Assembly (NCBI RefSeq): GCF_004363175.1
Contig: NZ_SNYR01000001.1
Span: 1,240,001 to 1,304,000, forward strand
Direction: 5' to 3'
Source: Maritalea mobilis
Lineage (GTDB): Bacteria; Pseudomonadota; Alphaproteobacteria; Rhizobiales; Devosiaceae
Length of the DNA: 64,000 nt
In this document: positions 45,301 to 53,398 of the stretch, one piece after another
Position numbering within the stretch: the stretch's first letter is position 1
How the letters are laid out: every line of letters begins with the position of its first letter
Program-made: the position numbers and the translations under genes
Notes under the pieces: generated by a model
Seen by the model: only the letters and a program-made list of their open reading frames with translations
Database searches by the model: none
What the model was told of the DNA's origin: nothing

Positions 45301-47646
45301 CAAATGGCCAAAACTTGCGTACCCATCCGCGCCATTGTCGGCATCCGTGTTTTGTAGCTTCAAAGCGACAATGCCATTGGGCACCGCGCTGGCATCGGCC
45401 ATCTGAACACGTTCTTCCTGAACTTCGGTTTGCGCAGGTGGCTCTGTTCCGCCACTGCCATCTGGCAATGGCCGTTTGCCGCCCGCAACAAATTCGTCGG
45501 CGGCCACATCATAATAGCCATCTGAGAATTGAAGATATTCCACCTCGGTCAGCGTGTTTCGCCCTTCATCGCCTCCCTCAGTCACATTGTCCGTAACAAT
45601 CAAACCTGCACCGTCCGCAGTGATGGAAAATTGCTCAAATGCGCCTAGAAATTTGACCGTATCGGTGCCTGAACCGCCATGAAACACATCATTCTGCCAA
45701 TAGCCGACCATATAATCATCGCCGCTACCGCCATCCAAACTATCTTCACCAAAGCCACCATAAATCAAATCATCACCACCTTCGCCAAATGCAAAGTCTT
45801 TGCCTGCCCCGGTGTTAATCTCATCATTACCTTCGCCGCCATAGATGTAATCATCGCCCCAATGGGTAGAGATTTTATCGTGTCCCCCTTCGCCATAAAT
45901 AACATCATTGCCGGAAATGCTGCCGCTGATCTTGTCATTGCCTTCGCCAGCAAAAACCTCGGAGCCTTTGTTGCCCCAAATTTTGAGATCGTCATTGCCA
46001 TCCAGCAAAAACACTTTTTCAAACTGCAAGCCTTGGCTTTCAATTACATCCGCGTCATTGGTGCCGACAATCGTGGCATCTTCCGGCACACCAATAGACA
46101 ATTGGATATGGCCATAATCTGTGGCACCATCGGGATCAGACACTTCATAACCAAGCACCACTTGTCCCATCTGCTGGGCAATAACACTTATGGTTTGGTC
46201 GTCATTCAGTGTGACTTGCGCCTCGCCTGAAACCACATAGATTTTGGTGACACTCAACGGATCGCCATCCGGGTCCACATCGTTCGCCAGAATATCCGCA
46301 GCCGCAATTGTGAACATTTTGTCCATGGGCTGATCAGCCAACGCATCATCCGTGGCAATCGGCGCTTCATTTCCGAACAGATCAGCCACCAGATATTGGC
46401 CATCTTTGAATTGAAGCACTTCAATATTGCGCAAAATATCTGTGCCATCGCGCAAATGTTCACCCAATGCGGTCACGGTCAACATATCTTGCTCATCTTG
46501 CACAATCGAATAGTCAGCGAAATTGCCTTCAAAAACTGCAATGTCAGTTCCTGCACCACCATCTAACTCATCATTGTGAAAATGCCCGCGCAATGTGTCA
46601 TCACCATCGCCACCCAGCAGCACATCTTCGCCATAACCACCCATTAGATAATCGCGCCCTGCGCCACCATCTAAATGGTCATTGTCAGCGCCACCATCCA
46701 AGCGATCATTGCCATCCTCGCCAAACAGAACGTCCTCACCCCAATGCCCATTGAGCACATCATCTCCAGCACCACCATGCACAATGTCATTGCCTGAAAC
46801 GCTGCCTTGAACTGTATCATTGCCCGCACCCGCAAAAACCAGACTATGACCTTTTGCATTGACGGAAATCTGATCATTACCAGCGCCTGCATCAATGAGA
46901 TTCAGGCTCGCCAAATGCCCGTGCAACTGATTGTCCGCATCATCTCCCGTTACATCAAAAAACGGGATATCCGTGCGCTCAAGCTGTTTTAATGCAGCAA
47001 TCTCCGCCACATCAAAATTAGAATGTTTGAAGCTGAACTGATGAGTCACATCGTAAATCGTATCCGCAAAATTCAACCGCTCAATATTTGTGAGAATATT
47101 GGCGCCCTCTTGCCCCACGAGATCAGTGACCATCAATTGGCCTTCGCCAACCAATTTAATGTCGAACTGTGAGCCCCCACCGCGGAAGCCCGCAATATCA
47201 AAGCCTTCGCCGCCATCAATGCGATCATTGCCATAATCCCCTTGCAGGAAATCATCGCCCAGACCGCCCAGCAGCACATCTTGGCCAAAACCGCCAAACA
47301 GGCGGTCTTGCCCGCTGCCGCCATCAACCAGATCGTCACCAGCACCAGCATCCACAAAATCGTCGCCAGCGCCTGCATCAATAAAATCATCACCCCAATA
47401 GGTGTAAATTTGATCATCCCCATCACTGGCGAAAATTTTATCGACACTTGTGATATTGCCGCTAACTTTCCCCGGCTCGGTGTAACTCACCGCGCCAATA
47501 TTCGCCCAAAAGCCTTCCTCAGTTGCCCACCAAGTTTGCTCACCAAAAAACTCAAAATAAATATTGGATGTCCAAAGATCGTAATAACGTAAATTTTCCA
47601 TATGTAGCTCAGGCCTCATTTTGCCGCTGAATGACAATTCATGCAT
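42364..47646 (-). CDS. Large RTX (calcium-binding repeat) protein with an embedded unknown ~800-residue domain
   Basis: A 1760-residue secreted protein with RTX nonapeptide blocks (GGxGxDxU-type, e.g. DAGAGDDFVDAGAGDDLVDG) at about 75-150, 255-370, 530-670 and 1555-1690. A cadherin-like/tandem-95 domain (ILANDVDPDGDPLSV) lies at ~425-525. Between ~745 and 1530 is a non-repeat region: a beta-rich part with LDVKSTYEDGSIKHAIVTYE, then a helical part (LNNNLNWLVEHFVEGGMSDE) resembling the alpha-toroid layout of some polysaccharide lyases or glycoside-processing proteins. There is no Sec signal; export should use a C-terminal signal and the T1SS genes just upstream. Start at 47646 lacks a good ribosome site; ATG 47601 (MENLRYY) is an alternative. 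Confidence 0.85.
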   Translation of the reverse strand: MHELSFSGKMRPELHMENLRYYDLWTSNIYFEFFGEQTWWATEEGFWANIGAVSYTEPGKVSGNITSVDKIFASDGDDQIYTYWGDDFIDAGAGDDFVDAGAGDDLVDGGSGQDRLFGGFGQDVLLGGLGDDFLQGDYGNDRIDGGEGFDIAGFRGGGSQFDIKLVGEGQLMVTDLVGQEGANILTNIERLNFADTIYDVTHQFSFKHSNFDVAEIAALKQLERTDIPFFDVTGDDADNQLHGHLASLNLIDAGAGNDQISVNAKGHSLVFAGAGNDTVQGSVSGNDIVHGGAGDDVLNGHWGEDVLFGEDGNDRLDGGADNDHLDGGAGRDYLMGGYGEDVLLGGDGDDTLRGHFHNDELDGGAGTDIAVFEGNFADYSIVQDEQDMLTVTALGEHLRDGTDILRNIEVLQFKDGQYLVADLFGNEAPIATDDALADQPMDKMFTIAAADILANDVDPDGDPLSVTKIYVVSGEAQVTLNDDQTISVIAQQMGQVVLGYEVSDPDGATDYGHIQLSIGVPEDATIVGTNDADVIESQGLQFEKVFLLDGNDDLKIWGNKGSEVFAGEGNDKISGSISGNDVIYGEGGHDKISTHWGDDYIYGGEGNDEINTGAGKDFAFGEGGDDLIYGGFGEDSLDGGSGDDYMVGYWQNDVFHGGSGTDTVKFLGAFEQFSITADGAGLIVTDNVTEGGDEGRNTLTEVEYLQFSDGYYDVAADEFVAGGKRPLPDGSGGTEPPAQTEVQEERVQMADASAVPNGIVALKLQNTDADNGADGYASFGHLFQMGDLPAGSGLEAIIDGQSHTVQLDVKSTYEDGSIKHAIVTYEAPDLAAAETIDVILATTAPSDAPVLDLQTLLDQGFDMKANVSFDQGDGTWLVYTPVDEFHNARLDKNVTEDNQFEPVEVRFDEVQTEPFEVTATAEYKLADGTTETITKSVMVTPDGDKAFVDLATLFDTRGHVDAGDKLLKMHMTGLPQGSGLLKGINLADGSRVDAAEIDVAQLLQTALDNGEIDSWISGPLATEVRVHHALNDDLTAQFDVRFFANGETKVGVTVLNENSVFEGGDRHYTYDFSLSQNGQIVLDHDGLYHHQDANWNEVVWSDGAPSLHTIQDVEYLMGTGAVPNYDLSIPVQIDLANYDNLDHVMFDPLRSGTLETDMPGTGERPDIGALPDWAARFFLTQDYRDYAVMMANGQASGTFNWHLKDGDTGEYVSIYDHPRFWNDFRADSAWYGDDAPSQDNFDYVAGFRPDTAHQPSLTYLPYLVSGDRYFSDELAAQATWSIQSVFSPKRLLNETDDLLFYQELRGVAWTLRTLADAAFALPDDSVYKTYIDEVLNNNLNWLVEHFVEGGMSDERGMLEGFMDDLWNTGRSLDQYGNDTPWQEDYLANALGQLAARGYSQAIDILDWQANALAGRYISGDLGFDPNNGSISHMPTTVANDPDGSAPTTSNDGTVFTHWSQVQAAMEDRGTTQDEVFKYQNQVDNTVKSLTGLAAMITHTDNHDAFEAYGFLMKETFAFRDNAEFQASPRNSIQPTLKDGTLVQNDMIHILDDEDDVHEGAGGTQVVHGAGGIDELHGGAGIDLLYGGKGNDELHGDADDDYLFGNEGDDKLYGGDGNDVLRGNVGNDHMFGGAGDDILYYQDDDVVDGGTGHDVLALQNWREANINLSSGKIKGIEAIDLRNVENDQVGIADQIHLDITDLMHVSDNQDLFIYGDASDSVYLTGDAVLNDNVTINGDQFMHYSYGDLDLYVTANMQLIEM

Positions 47647-47668
47647 TTACCATGTATATTTACGATAA

Positions 47669-47688
47669 TTCGCGAAATTCCGAATTAC
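47669..47688 (-). promoter_or_regulatory. 20-bp motif upstream of the RTX gene, shared with the T1SS operon
   Basis: On the minus strand GTAATTCGGAATTTCGCGAA lies 23 bp before the RTX start. The same sequence with two changes lies at 50821-50840, before the secretion ATPase gene, in the same orientation. It contains two TTC(n1-2)GAA units. Likely a common regulator or promoter element. Confidence 0.5.
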
Positions 47689-47742
47689 AAACCATAATTG
47701 ATTCAAAAACAGTTGGTTACATCAGGTGTGATGGCACCGCTC

Positions 47743-49035
47743 TCATTCCTTAAAAGCGCGGTTAATTTGCGCCAAGATCGGCTTGGTGGCGTAAGAAAAA
47801 GCCGTTCGCGACGGCGTTTCAATAAAAGCTTCCACCGGCATACCGGGCACCAATGTCACCGCCGCAAGTTTTTCCATTTCAACTTTAGGCACCTCAATGC
47901 GCACCAAATAAAAAGTCGCGCCTGTCATGTCATCAATCGAAAGATCGACACCTACCTGCTGCACAACACCAAAGATTTGTGGCAATGCGCCCGTATCAAA
48001 CGCAGAAAAACTCAATTGCGCCCGCTGCCCAACAAATATCTGATCCACATCTTGCGGGCGAGCTTGCACCTCAACCACCATCTCATCTTGAAGCGGGATA
48101 ATTTTGGTCAACACCTGCCCAGCGGAAAGCACTTCACCAGCGCTATATACCTGCAGCTCATGTACAACCCCATCCTGCGGCGCAGTGATCTCGGCCCAGT
48201 CTAACGCCTGCTCTGCCGCGACACGACGTTCATCAAACTCTTCGATTTGATTGCGCACCGCTTGCCGCTGCTCAGTCAACTCTTGCAGCAATTCACTTTC
48301 CAATTGATTGGATTGCAATTGCACCTCCACCATTTGCTGACGCATCCGCCCTTCCTCAGCCACAAGCGCCCCCAACTGCCCCTTGGCAGCGCTTAAAGCC
48401 CGCTGGCGCGAGCGCAATTCAGCAGAGCTGATAACAGCCTCTTTAAATAGGCTTTCCCCCGCCGCAACGTCCTCAGTTAAAAACCGAACATCTTCGATTT
48501 TCGCCTGTTGCTGGGCCAACAGCCCTTCCAACTGTTTTTCCAATTGCAGAAGGCGTTGCCCCAACAATTCCTTTTTGCCCCGATGGGCACTTTGTCGAGA
48601 CTGCAATATTTGCGCTTCGGCCTGTAAGTGAGTTTTCAATTCAGGATTCGCTGATGCGACTTTGCGAAGCAGATGCTCTTCACCAGCAATTTCGGCGTCC
48701 AACCGCGCCAACCGTGCCTGCAATTCATTCAACTTGGCGACAACCACGGTCAAGTTGGCCTGGCTGGACACCTTGTCCATTTGCACCAGCACCTGCCCTT
48801 TTCTGACAGGTTCACCATTGCGCACCAAAACTGCCGCGATCTTGCCCCCAGTGGGGTGTTGCACCGGCTTGGCATAACTTTCGACCACAATCCGGCCAGA
48901 CGCCAAAACCGCACCAGCCAATGGATATGAAATGGCCCAACCGCCAACGCCCAAAAACAGAATGGCCGCCATGCTCAAAACCACCCACACATGTTTTCGC
49001 ATGGATGCTTGTGGAGAAGTTCCCGTCATCGTCAT
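47743..49035 (-). CDS. Type I secretion membrane fusion protein (HlyD/PrtE family)
   Basis: A 430-residue adaptor with one N-terminal TM segment (VVLSMAAILFLGVGGWAISY), a lipoyl/barrel-sandwich start VVESYAKPVQHPTGGKIAAV, a long periplasmic coiled coil (~95-280) and the HlyD-type return GEVLSAGQVLTKIIPLQDEM. It links the inner-membrane ATPase to an outer-membrane TolC-type channel, which is not encoded in the window. The start overlaps the ATPase stop by 4 nt, and the RTX substrate gene follows ~100 bp downstream. Confidence 0.92.
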   Translation of the reverse strand: MTMTGTSPQASMRKHVWVVLSMAAILFLGVGGWAISYPLAGAVLASGRIVVESYAKPVQHPTGGKIAAVLVRNGEPVRKGQVLVQMDKVSSQANLTVVVAKLNELQARLARLDAEIAGEEHLLRKVASANPELKTHLQAEAQILQSRQSAHRGKKELLGQRLLQLEKQLEGLLAQQQAKIEDVRFLTEDVAAGESLFKEAVISSAELRSRQRALSAAKGQLGALVAEEGRMRQQMVEVQLQSNQLESELLQELTEQRQAVRNQIEEFDERRVAAEQALDWAEITAPQDGVVHELQVYSAGEVLSAGQVLTKIIPLQDEMVVEVQARPQDVDQIFVGQRAQLSFSAFDTGALPQIFGVVQQVGVDLSIDDMTGATFYLVRIEVPKVEMEKLAAVTLVPGMPVEAFIETPSRTAFSYATKPILAQINRAFKE

Positions 49036-50747
49036 CGCGTAAACGGCATAACTTGCCGTCCCCTCTTTGGCGCAAGACCAGTCAAAATCTCCTCACGGGG
49101 ACCAAACTTTTCGACCTGCCCCGCCCGCATCACCATCACTTGATCCAAATGGCTCAAGATCGCCGGGCGATGGGCCACAACGATCACGATGCCGCCGCGC
49201 GCTTTCACCGACGCAATGGCTTTGTTCAACGCCAACTCGCCCTCACCATCCAAGTTTGAATTGGGTTCATCCAGCACCACCAAAAACGGGTCTTTGTAAA
49301 GTGCACGTGCCAACGCAACACGCTGCTTCTGTCCAGCAGAAAGCTGATGCCCACCACTGCCCAATAGAGTTTCATAGCCATCTGGAAGACGTAAAATCAT
49401 CTCGTGAATATCCGCCAGCTGCGCGGCCTTGATAATATCCGCGGCATCGGCGTGAGGCTGAAAGCGCGAAATGTTTTGGGCAACTGTGCCCGCCAACAAA
49501 TCAACGCTTTGCGGCAAATAGCCAATATGCTGGCCAAGCGCTTCCGGAGACCACTGAACGAGGGCCGCGCCGTCTAACCGCACGGCACCAGCCAAAAGGG
49601 GCCATGCGCCAACGATCACTTTTGCCAAACTGGACTTGCCCGAACCTGATGGCCCCACAATGCCCAAACCTTGCCCCGCCAACAGCGAAAAATTTATCTT
49701 TGCAAGATTGGGCTTTTTGCTTTCCGGCGGACCGGCCACCACATGTTCAAGAGTCAAAGACGAGTTAGGCGCAGGCAATTGAGTTGGCGCATCAATTTCC
49801 GCGCCATGATCCTCAAAAAGGTCAACCAACCGCCCCCATCCCTGCCGCGCAGCTACAAAATGCTTCCAATGGCCAATCGCTGTTTCAACCGGGGCCAAGG
49901 CCCGCGACATCATAATGGAACTGGCAATCATAATGCCAGCGGTCGCCTGTTGGTGAATGACCAACCACGCGCCAACCGCCAAGATACCGGATTGCAAAAT
50001 CATCCGAAAAATTTTAGATGCGCTGCCCATCAATCCGACAAGATCATTTAACCGCAATTGAGCGGCAACAAAGCTTGTGTTTTTGTCTGCCCATATCTGT
50101 CCAATCTGCGGCCGCATCCCCATCACGCTGATCGCTTGGGCGCTGCTGAAGCCCGCATCCGTGATCTCATCGCGTTGCTGCTGCGCCGCTGCAGAGCGCA
50201 CAACCAATTTGCGCGACAATATCTCCGTGAACATCGCCAGTGCGCACAACACCAACGCACCCGCGCTGGCATAAAGCCCGATCATTGGATGGAAGATAAA
50301 ACAAAGGCCCATATAGAAGGGCAACCAAGGTGCATCAAAAATGGCAGTCGGCCCAATGCTGCCCAAAAACCCGCGCACCTTGTCCAAATCTTGCTGCACC
50401 TGAAACGCTGCGCCGCGTGTAAGCGCCTTATCTGGAGATGCCACATAATCGAAAATCGCGCGTCCCAACTTAGCGTCCAGCAATAAGCCAACGCGGCCCA
50501 AAATGCGCAAGCGCAAGATGTCAAAAATGCCCTGCACCAAATATAAAAACACAACGATTAGGCACAACCCAACCAATGTCGGCACACTGCCGCTGGGGAT
50601 CACCCGATCATAAACTTGCAACATAAAAAGCGAGCCCGTGAGCATTAAAATATTCACCGCCACGCTACTAACCGCCACGCCAATGATTGCGGACTTATGC
50701 TGACCCAAAATGTCCCAAAACCGCATCTGGCTATTCGCAATTTCCAT
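49032..50747 (-). CDS. Type I secretion ABC ATPase/permease (PrtD family)
   Basis: A 571-residue exporter half-molecule with six N-terminal TM helices (SVAVNILMLTGSLFMLQVYDRVIPS is the PrtD hallmark at ~25-50) and a C-terminal nucleotide-binding domain. That domain has Walker A GPSGSGKSS, signature LSAGQKQRVA, Walker B LVVLDEPNSNLD and the H-loop VVAHRP. There is no peptidase C39 domain, so the substrate keeps its C-terminal signal. It drives export of the adjacent RTX protein. Confidence 0.93.
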   Translation of the reverse strand: MEIANSQMRFWDILGQHKSAIIGVAVSSVAVNILMLTGSLFMLQVYDRVIPSGSVPTLVGLCLIVVFLYLVQGIFDILRLRILGRVGLLLDAKLGRAIFDYVASPDKALTRGAAFQVQQDLDKVRGFLGSIGPTAIFDAPWLPFYMGLCFIFHPMIGLYASAGALVLCALAMFTEILSRKLVVRSAAAQQQRDEITDAGFSSAQAISVMGMRPQIGQIWADKNTSFVAAQLRLNDLVGLMGSASKIFRMILQSGILAVGAWLVIHQQATAGIMIASSIMMSRALAPVETAIGHWKHFVAARQGWGRLVDLFEDHGAEIDAPTQLPAPNSSLTLEHVVAGPPESKKPNLAKINFSLLAGQGLGIVGPSGSGKSSLAKVIVGAWPLLAGAVRLDGAALVQWSPEALGQHIGYLPQSVDLLAGTVAQNISRFQPHADAADIIKAAQLADIHEMILRLPDGYETLLGSGGHQLSAGQKQRVALARALYKDPFLVVLDEPNSNLDGEGELALNKAIASVKARGGIVIVVAHRPAILSHLDQVMVMRAGQVEKFGPREEILTGLAPKRGRQVMPFTR

Positions 50748-50820
50748 TGATGCCGGCTTTGGCGATTAAGTTTAATAAAATTATTTGAAGTGACATATGA
50801 ATCATAAGGCCTTACGTATT

Positions 50821-50840
50821 TTCCCGAAATTCGGAATTAC
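50821..50840 (-). promoter_or_regulatory. Second copy of the 20-bp RTX/T1SS motif
   Basis: On the minus strand GTAATTCCGAATTTCGGGAA lies 74 bp before the ATPase start. It differs from the copy at 47669-47688 at two of 20 positions. Confidence 0.5.
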
Positions 50841-50921
50841 GCTAGTAGACCACAATTTCATATATGTAAAATGCACCTTTAAATGTCTAATAGTCCTAAA
50901 ATCTTCCACGCACCCAAGACG

Positions 50922-50955
50922 AAAAAACGGCTGGGGCGATTGCACCCAGCCGTTT
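50922..50955 (-). terminator. Rho-independent terminator of the DapA/amidohydrolase operon
   Basis: AAACGGCTGGG and CCCAGCCGTTT form a perfect 11-bp stem with a 9-nt loop, and on the minus strand a run of six T follows. It lies ~34 bp after the lyase stop. Confidence 0.85.
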
Positions 50956-50988
50956 CAATTAGAACAAGGATTGTCTTTCAGATTGCCC

Positions 50989-51915
50989 TTAGGACAATTT
51001 AGCCAAAGCCTTTTCTTGTCGCTCGATCAGCAAATCAATTTCCTGTTTTGCAGCAGCAGACAGTTTTGGCCCCGGCTTGCGCAACGCATCGCTGGCAATA
51101 ATGCCGCGCTTCGCCATTACATATTTGCGGATGGCCAAGCCCAAACCCGGCTGCTGCTCATAGCGCGCAAGCGGCAGATAAGCGTCGAACAAATCGCGGG
51201 CATAGTCGGCATTGCCTTTGTTAAATTCCTCCACCACGCGCGTCATCATCTCAGGATAGGCAAAGCCTGTCATGGCGCCATCTGCATCGCGGCCCATCTC
51301 TTCGGTGAGGAACAAGCCGCCATTGCCACAAAGGATGGAGATGCGTCGGTCTAAATTGCCCTCAGCACGCAGATAAGAAATCTTTTCTAGGCCCGGCCAG
51401 TCTTCATGCTTCAGGCAAACGCAGGTCGGCACATTATTCACGATCCGCGCAATCACATTTGGCGACATTTGCACATTGGTGACCAATGGGAAATCCTGCA
51501 GCACGAACGGCACATCACCAATCAGCTCGGCAACTTGAACGTAATAATTGACAATAGCATCATCTGTTTTCAGCGACGATGGCGGCGCAATCATCACGCC
51601 AGCTGCGCCAAGTTCCATCACCATATCGGTGAGCGCCTTGATCTGCGCAAAGCCGGGGGCGGAAACACCAACAACAACTGGCACGCGCCCGTCAACCCGC
51701 GCCAAAATGCGCTCCACCACTGTGCGGCTTTCTTCGATGGTCAGCTTTGGTGCTTCACCCATCATCCCCAAAACAGTGAGGCCCGTGGCCCCCACTTCAA
51801 GATAAAAGTCGACCATGCGATCGCAGCTTTCAAAATCGATGTCGCCACTTGGTGTAAATGGTGTCACCGCGATCACAAAAACGCCCTTTGCATCTTCGGT
51901 TAGTTTTGAGCTCAT
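50989..51915 (-). CDS. DapA-family (N-acetylneuraminate lyase class) aldolase/lyase, substrate unknown
   Basis: A 308-residue TIM-barrel enzyme of the class I aldolase group. The Schiff-base lysine lies in VCLKHEDWPG; GVFVIAVTPFTPSGDIDFES and LTVLGMMGEAPKLTIEE are the family start and the G-x-x-GE-type loop. The DHDPS tyrosine of the Y-N-x-P box is replaced (FVLQDFPLVT), so it is not true dihydrodipicolinate synthase; relatives act on keto-acids such as 2-keto-3-deoxy sugars or hydroxy-keto acids. Last gene of the importer/amidohydrolase operon, 42 bp after the amidohydrolase. Confidence 0.88.
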   Translation of the reverse strand: MSSKLTEDAKGVFVIAVTPFTPSGDIDFESCDRMVDFYLEVGATGLTVLGMMGEAPKLTIEESRTVVERILARVDGRVPVVVGVSAPGFAQIKALTDMVMELGAAGVMIAPPSSLKTDDAIVNYYVQVAELIGDVPFVLQDFPLVTNVQMSPNVIARIVNNVPTCVCLKHEDWPGLEKISYLRAEGNLDRRISILCGNGGLFLTEEMGRDADGAMTGFAYPEMMTRVVEEFNKGNADYARDLFDAYLPLARYEQQPGLGLAIRKYVMAKRGIIASDALRKPGPKLSAAAKQEIDLLIERQEKALAKLS

Positions 51916-51957
51916 TCTTGTCCCCTAGTCTTATTGTCTTTTTAAAAACAGATTGGA

Positions 51958-53394
51958 TTATGCTGTAACTGTCCAGAAATCATCTGGCGTCGCCAAGTCT
52001 TTTTGGCCGCCAATTCTCTCGATCATCAGTTGGGTTTCTTGTTCTGCATCTTGGATGATTTCTTGCTCATCCACACGCACCGCACGCCCGTTCTTCAACA
52101 CATGTTCGCCACCTACAATAACGTTCGACACATCATTGCCATTGGCGAAACACACAACGCGGTGCACAGGCATGTTGGCTGGTGCGAGGTGCGGCTTGCG
52201 CATATCGACGCTGATCAAATCGGCAGATTTGCCCACCTCAAGTGAGCCAATTTCATCCTCAAGGCCCAAAGCCCGCGCGCCATCAATGGTGCACATGGCC
52301 AAGGTTTTGCCGATGGGCAGAATGGATGAATCCCGGAAGTGACGACGATGATAATGCATGGCCTGCTGCATATGCCGGAACATATCGGCAGAACGGTCAG
52401 GTGCTGTCGCATCTGAACCCAAGCCGACAATGGCACCTTTTTCCATCAGCTCCGTTGCCGGGCAGCGCCCAGAAATAGACGCATTGGCAGAAGGATTGTG
52501 CGCAACTTTGGCGTCTGTCTCGGCGATCAAATCGATCTCATCTTCATGCAGATCAATACAATGCGACAGAAGCGCATTCGCGCCCAATGTGCCATTCTTA
52601 TGCGCACGTCGAACAGACCCGCGCCAATGCCCATCTTGGGTAAAGACCAAGCCTTGCTCTACAGCATAATCAAAAACCTGCTTGGTTTGCTGCAACGCCT
52701 GCTCATAGGCTTCGGGCGACAAATCCCGCTCATGTTCATCACGCAACACGGGATAAAGCATGGCGATCTTGATCCGCCCTTCCCGCTGATTGTGCCACTG
52801 CGCCGCCACCTGCTTTGAGGTTTCAAACTGCGTTTCAAACGAAACATCATAGGCCTGTTGGTCGTTACCTTGCCATTCGGCATAGACCAATGGATGCGGC
52901 GCACGAGTTGGGCCAACGGCCACAACGGAACGTGTGCCCACATCCAACACACCTTCGCAATGCGCGGCGGCATATTCAGGCTTATCCGTGCGCATGATGG
53001 TGTCGCCACCACCCAAAAGAGAAACGCCAGTTGTCACGCCAAAGCGCAGACGCTCAAGCGCGGCAAGGCGCGCTTCTGCCCGCCAAAATGATGGCGGCGA
53101 CGCTTTCGTGTAGACCTCGCCACAAATATCTTCCCAACGCGGCCCCAAATGCATGCCCATGGTTTTGATCAATCCATGGCCCGCATGGGCGTGCACATCT
53201 ACCAAACCAGGCAACACGACATGACCTGTCGCATCAATTTCTTCGCGAGCACTGTGAGCGCCACTGATCTCGTCGCGGTGACCAATCGCAACAATCTTGC
53301 CACCCTGAATGGCGATGGCACCATTTTCAATCACACGGAAGTCCGCATCCATCGTGACCAAGGTTGCGCCCTTAACAATCATATCCACATTCAT
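51958..53394 (-). CDS. ATZ/TRZ-type metal-dependent amidohydrolase (deaminase/dechlorinase family)
   Basis: A 478-residue hydrolase. The metal site shows HAHAGH after LPGLVDV (~64-69), a further His in SHCIDLHEDE, the subgroup box HNPSANASI and the catalytic Asp in GLGSDATAPDRS. Closest in style to s-triazine/guanine/cytosine-type deaminases and SsnA. It probably removes an amino group from, or opens, a nitrogen heterocycle or amidine brought in by the Dpp-type importer. It lies 4 nt after the SBP-like gene. Confidence 0.9.
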   Translation of the reverse strand: MNVDMIVKGATLVTMDADFRVIENGAIAIQGGKIVAIGHRDEISGAHSAREEIDATGHVVLPGLVDVHAHAGHGLIKTMGMHLGPRWEDICGEVYTKASPPSFWRAEARLAALERLRFGVTTGVSLLGGGDTIMRTDKPEYAAAHCEGVLDVGTRSVVAVGPTRAPHPLVYAEWQGNDQQAYDVSFETQFETSKQVAAQWHNQREGRIKIAMLYPVLRDEHERDLSPEAYEQALQQTKQVFDYAVEQGLVFTQDGHWRGSVRRAHKNGTLGANALLSHCIDLHEDEIDLIAETDAKVAHNPSANASISGRCPATELMEKGAIVGLGSDATAPDRSADMFRHMQQAMHYHRRHFRDSSILPIGKTLAMCTIDGARALGLEDEIGSLEVGKSADLISVDMRKPHLAPANMPVHRVVCFANGNDVSNVIVGGEHVLKNGRAVRVDEQEIIQDAEQETQLMIERIGGQKDLATPDDFWTVTA

Positions 53395-53398
53395 GGCA

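Noticed and set aside
42678-46754. Several plus-strand open frames with repetitive Ile- or His-rich translations
   Set aside because: They are shadows of the RTX repeats on the minus strand; the repetition comes from the GGxGxD codons.
42700-47400. Short spaced DNA repeats that could suggest a CRISPR or satellite array
   Set aside because: Spacing is 27 nt or multiples and matches RTX nonapeptides; repeats are degenerate at DNA level and lie inside one coding frame.
50989-51915. Calling the DapA-family gene dapA
   Set aside because: The DHDPS tyrosine position is not conserved and the context is catabolic, so a lysine-biosynthesis role is not supported.
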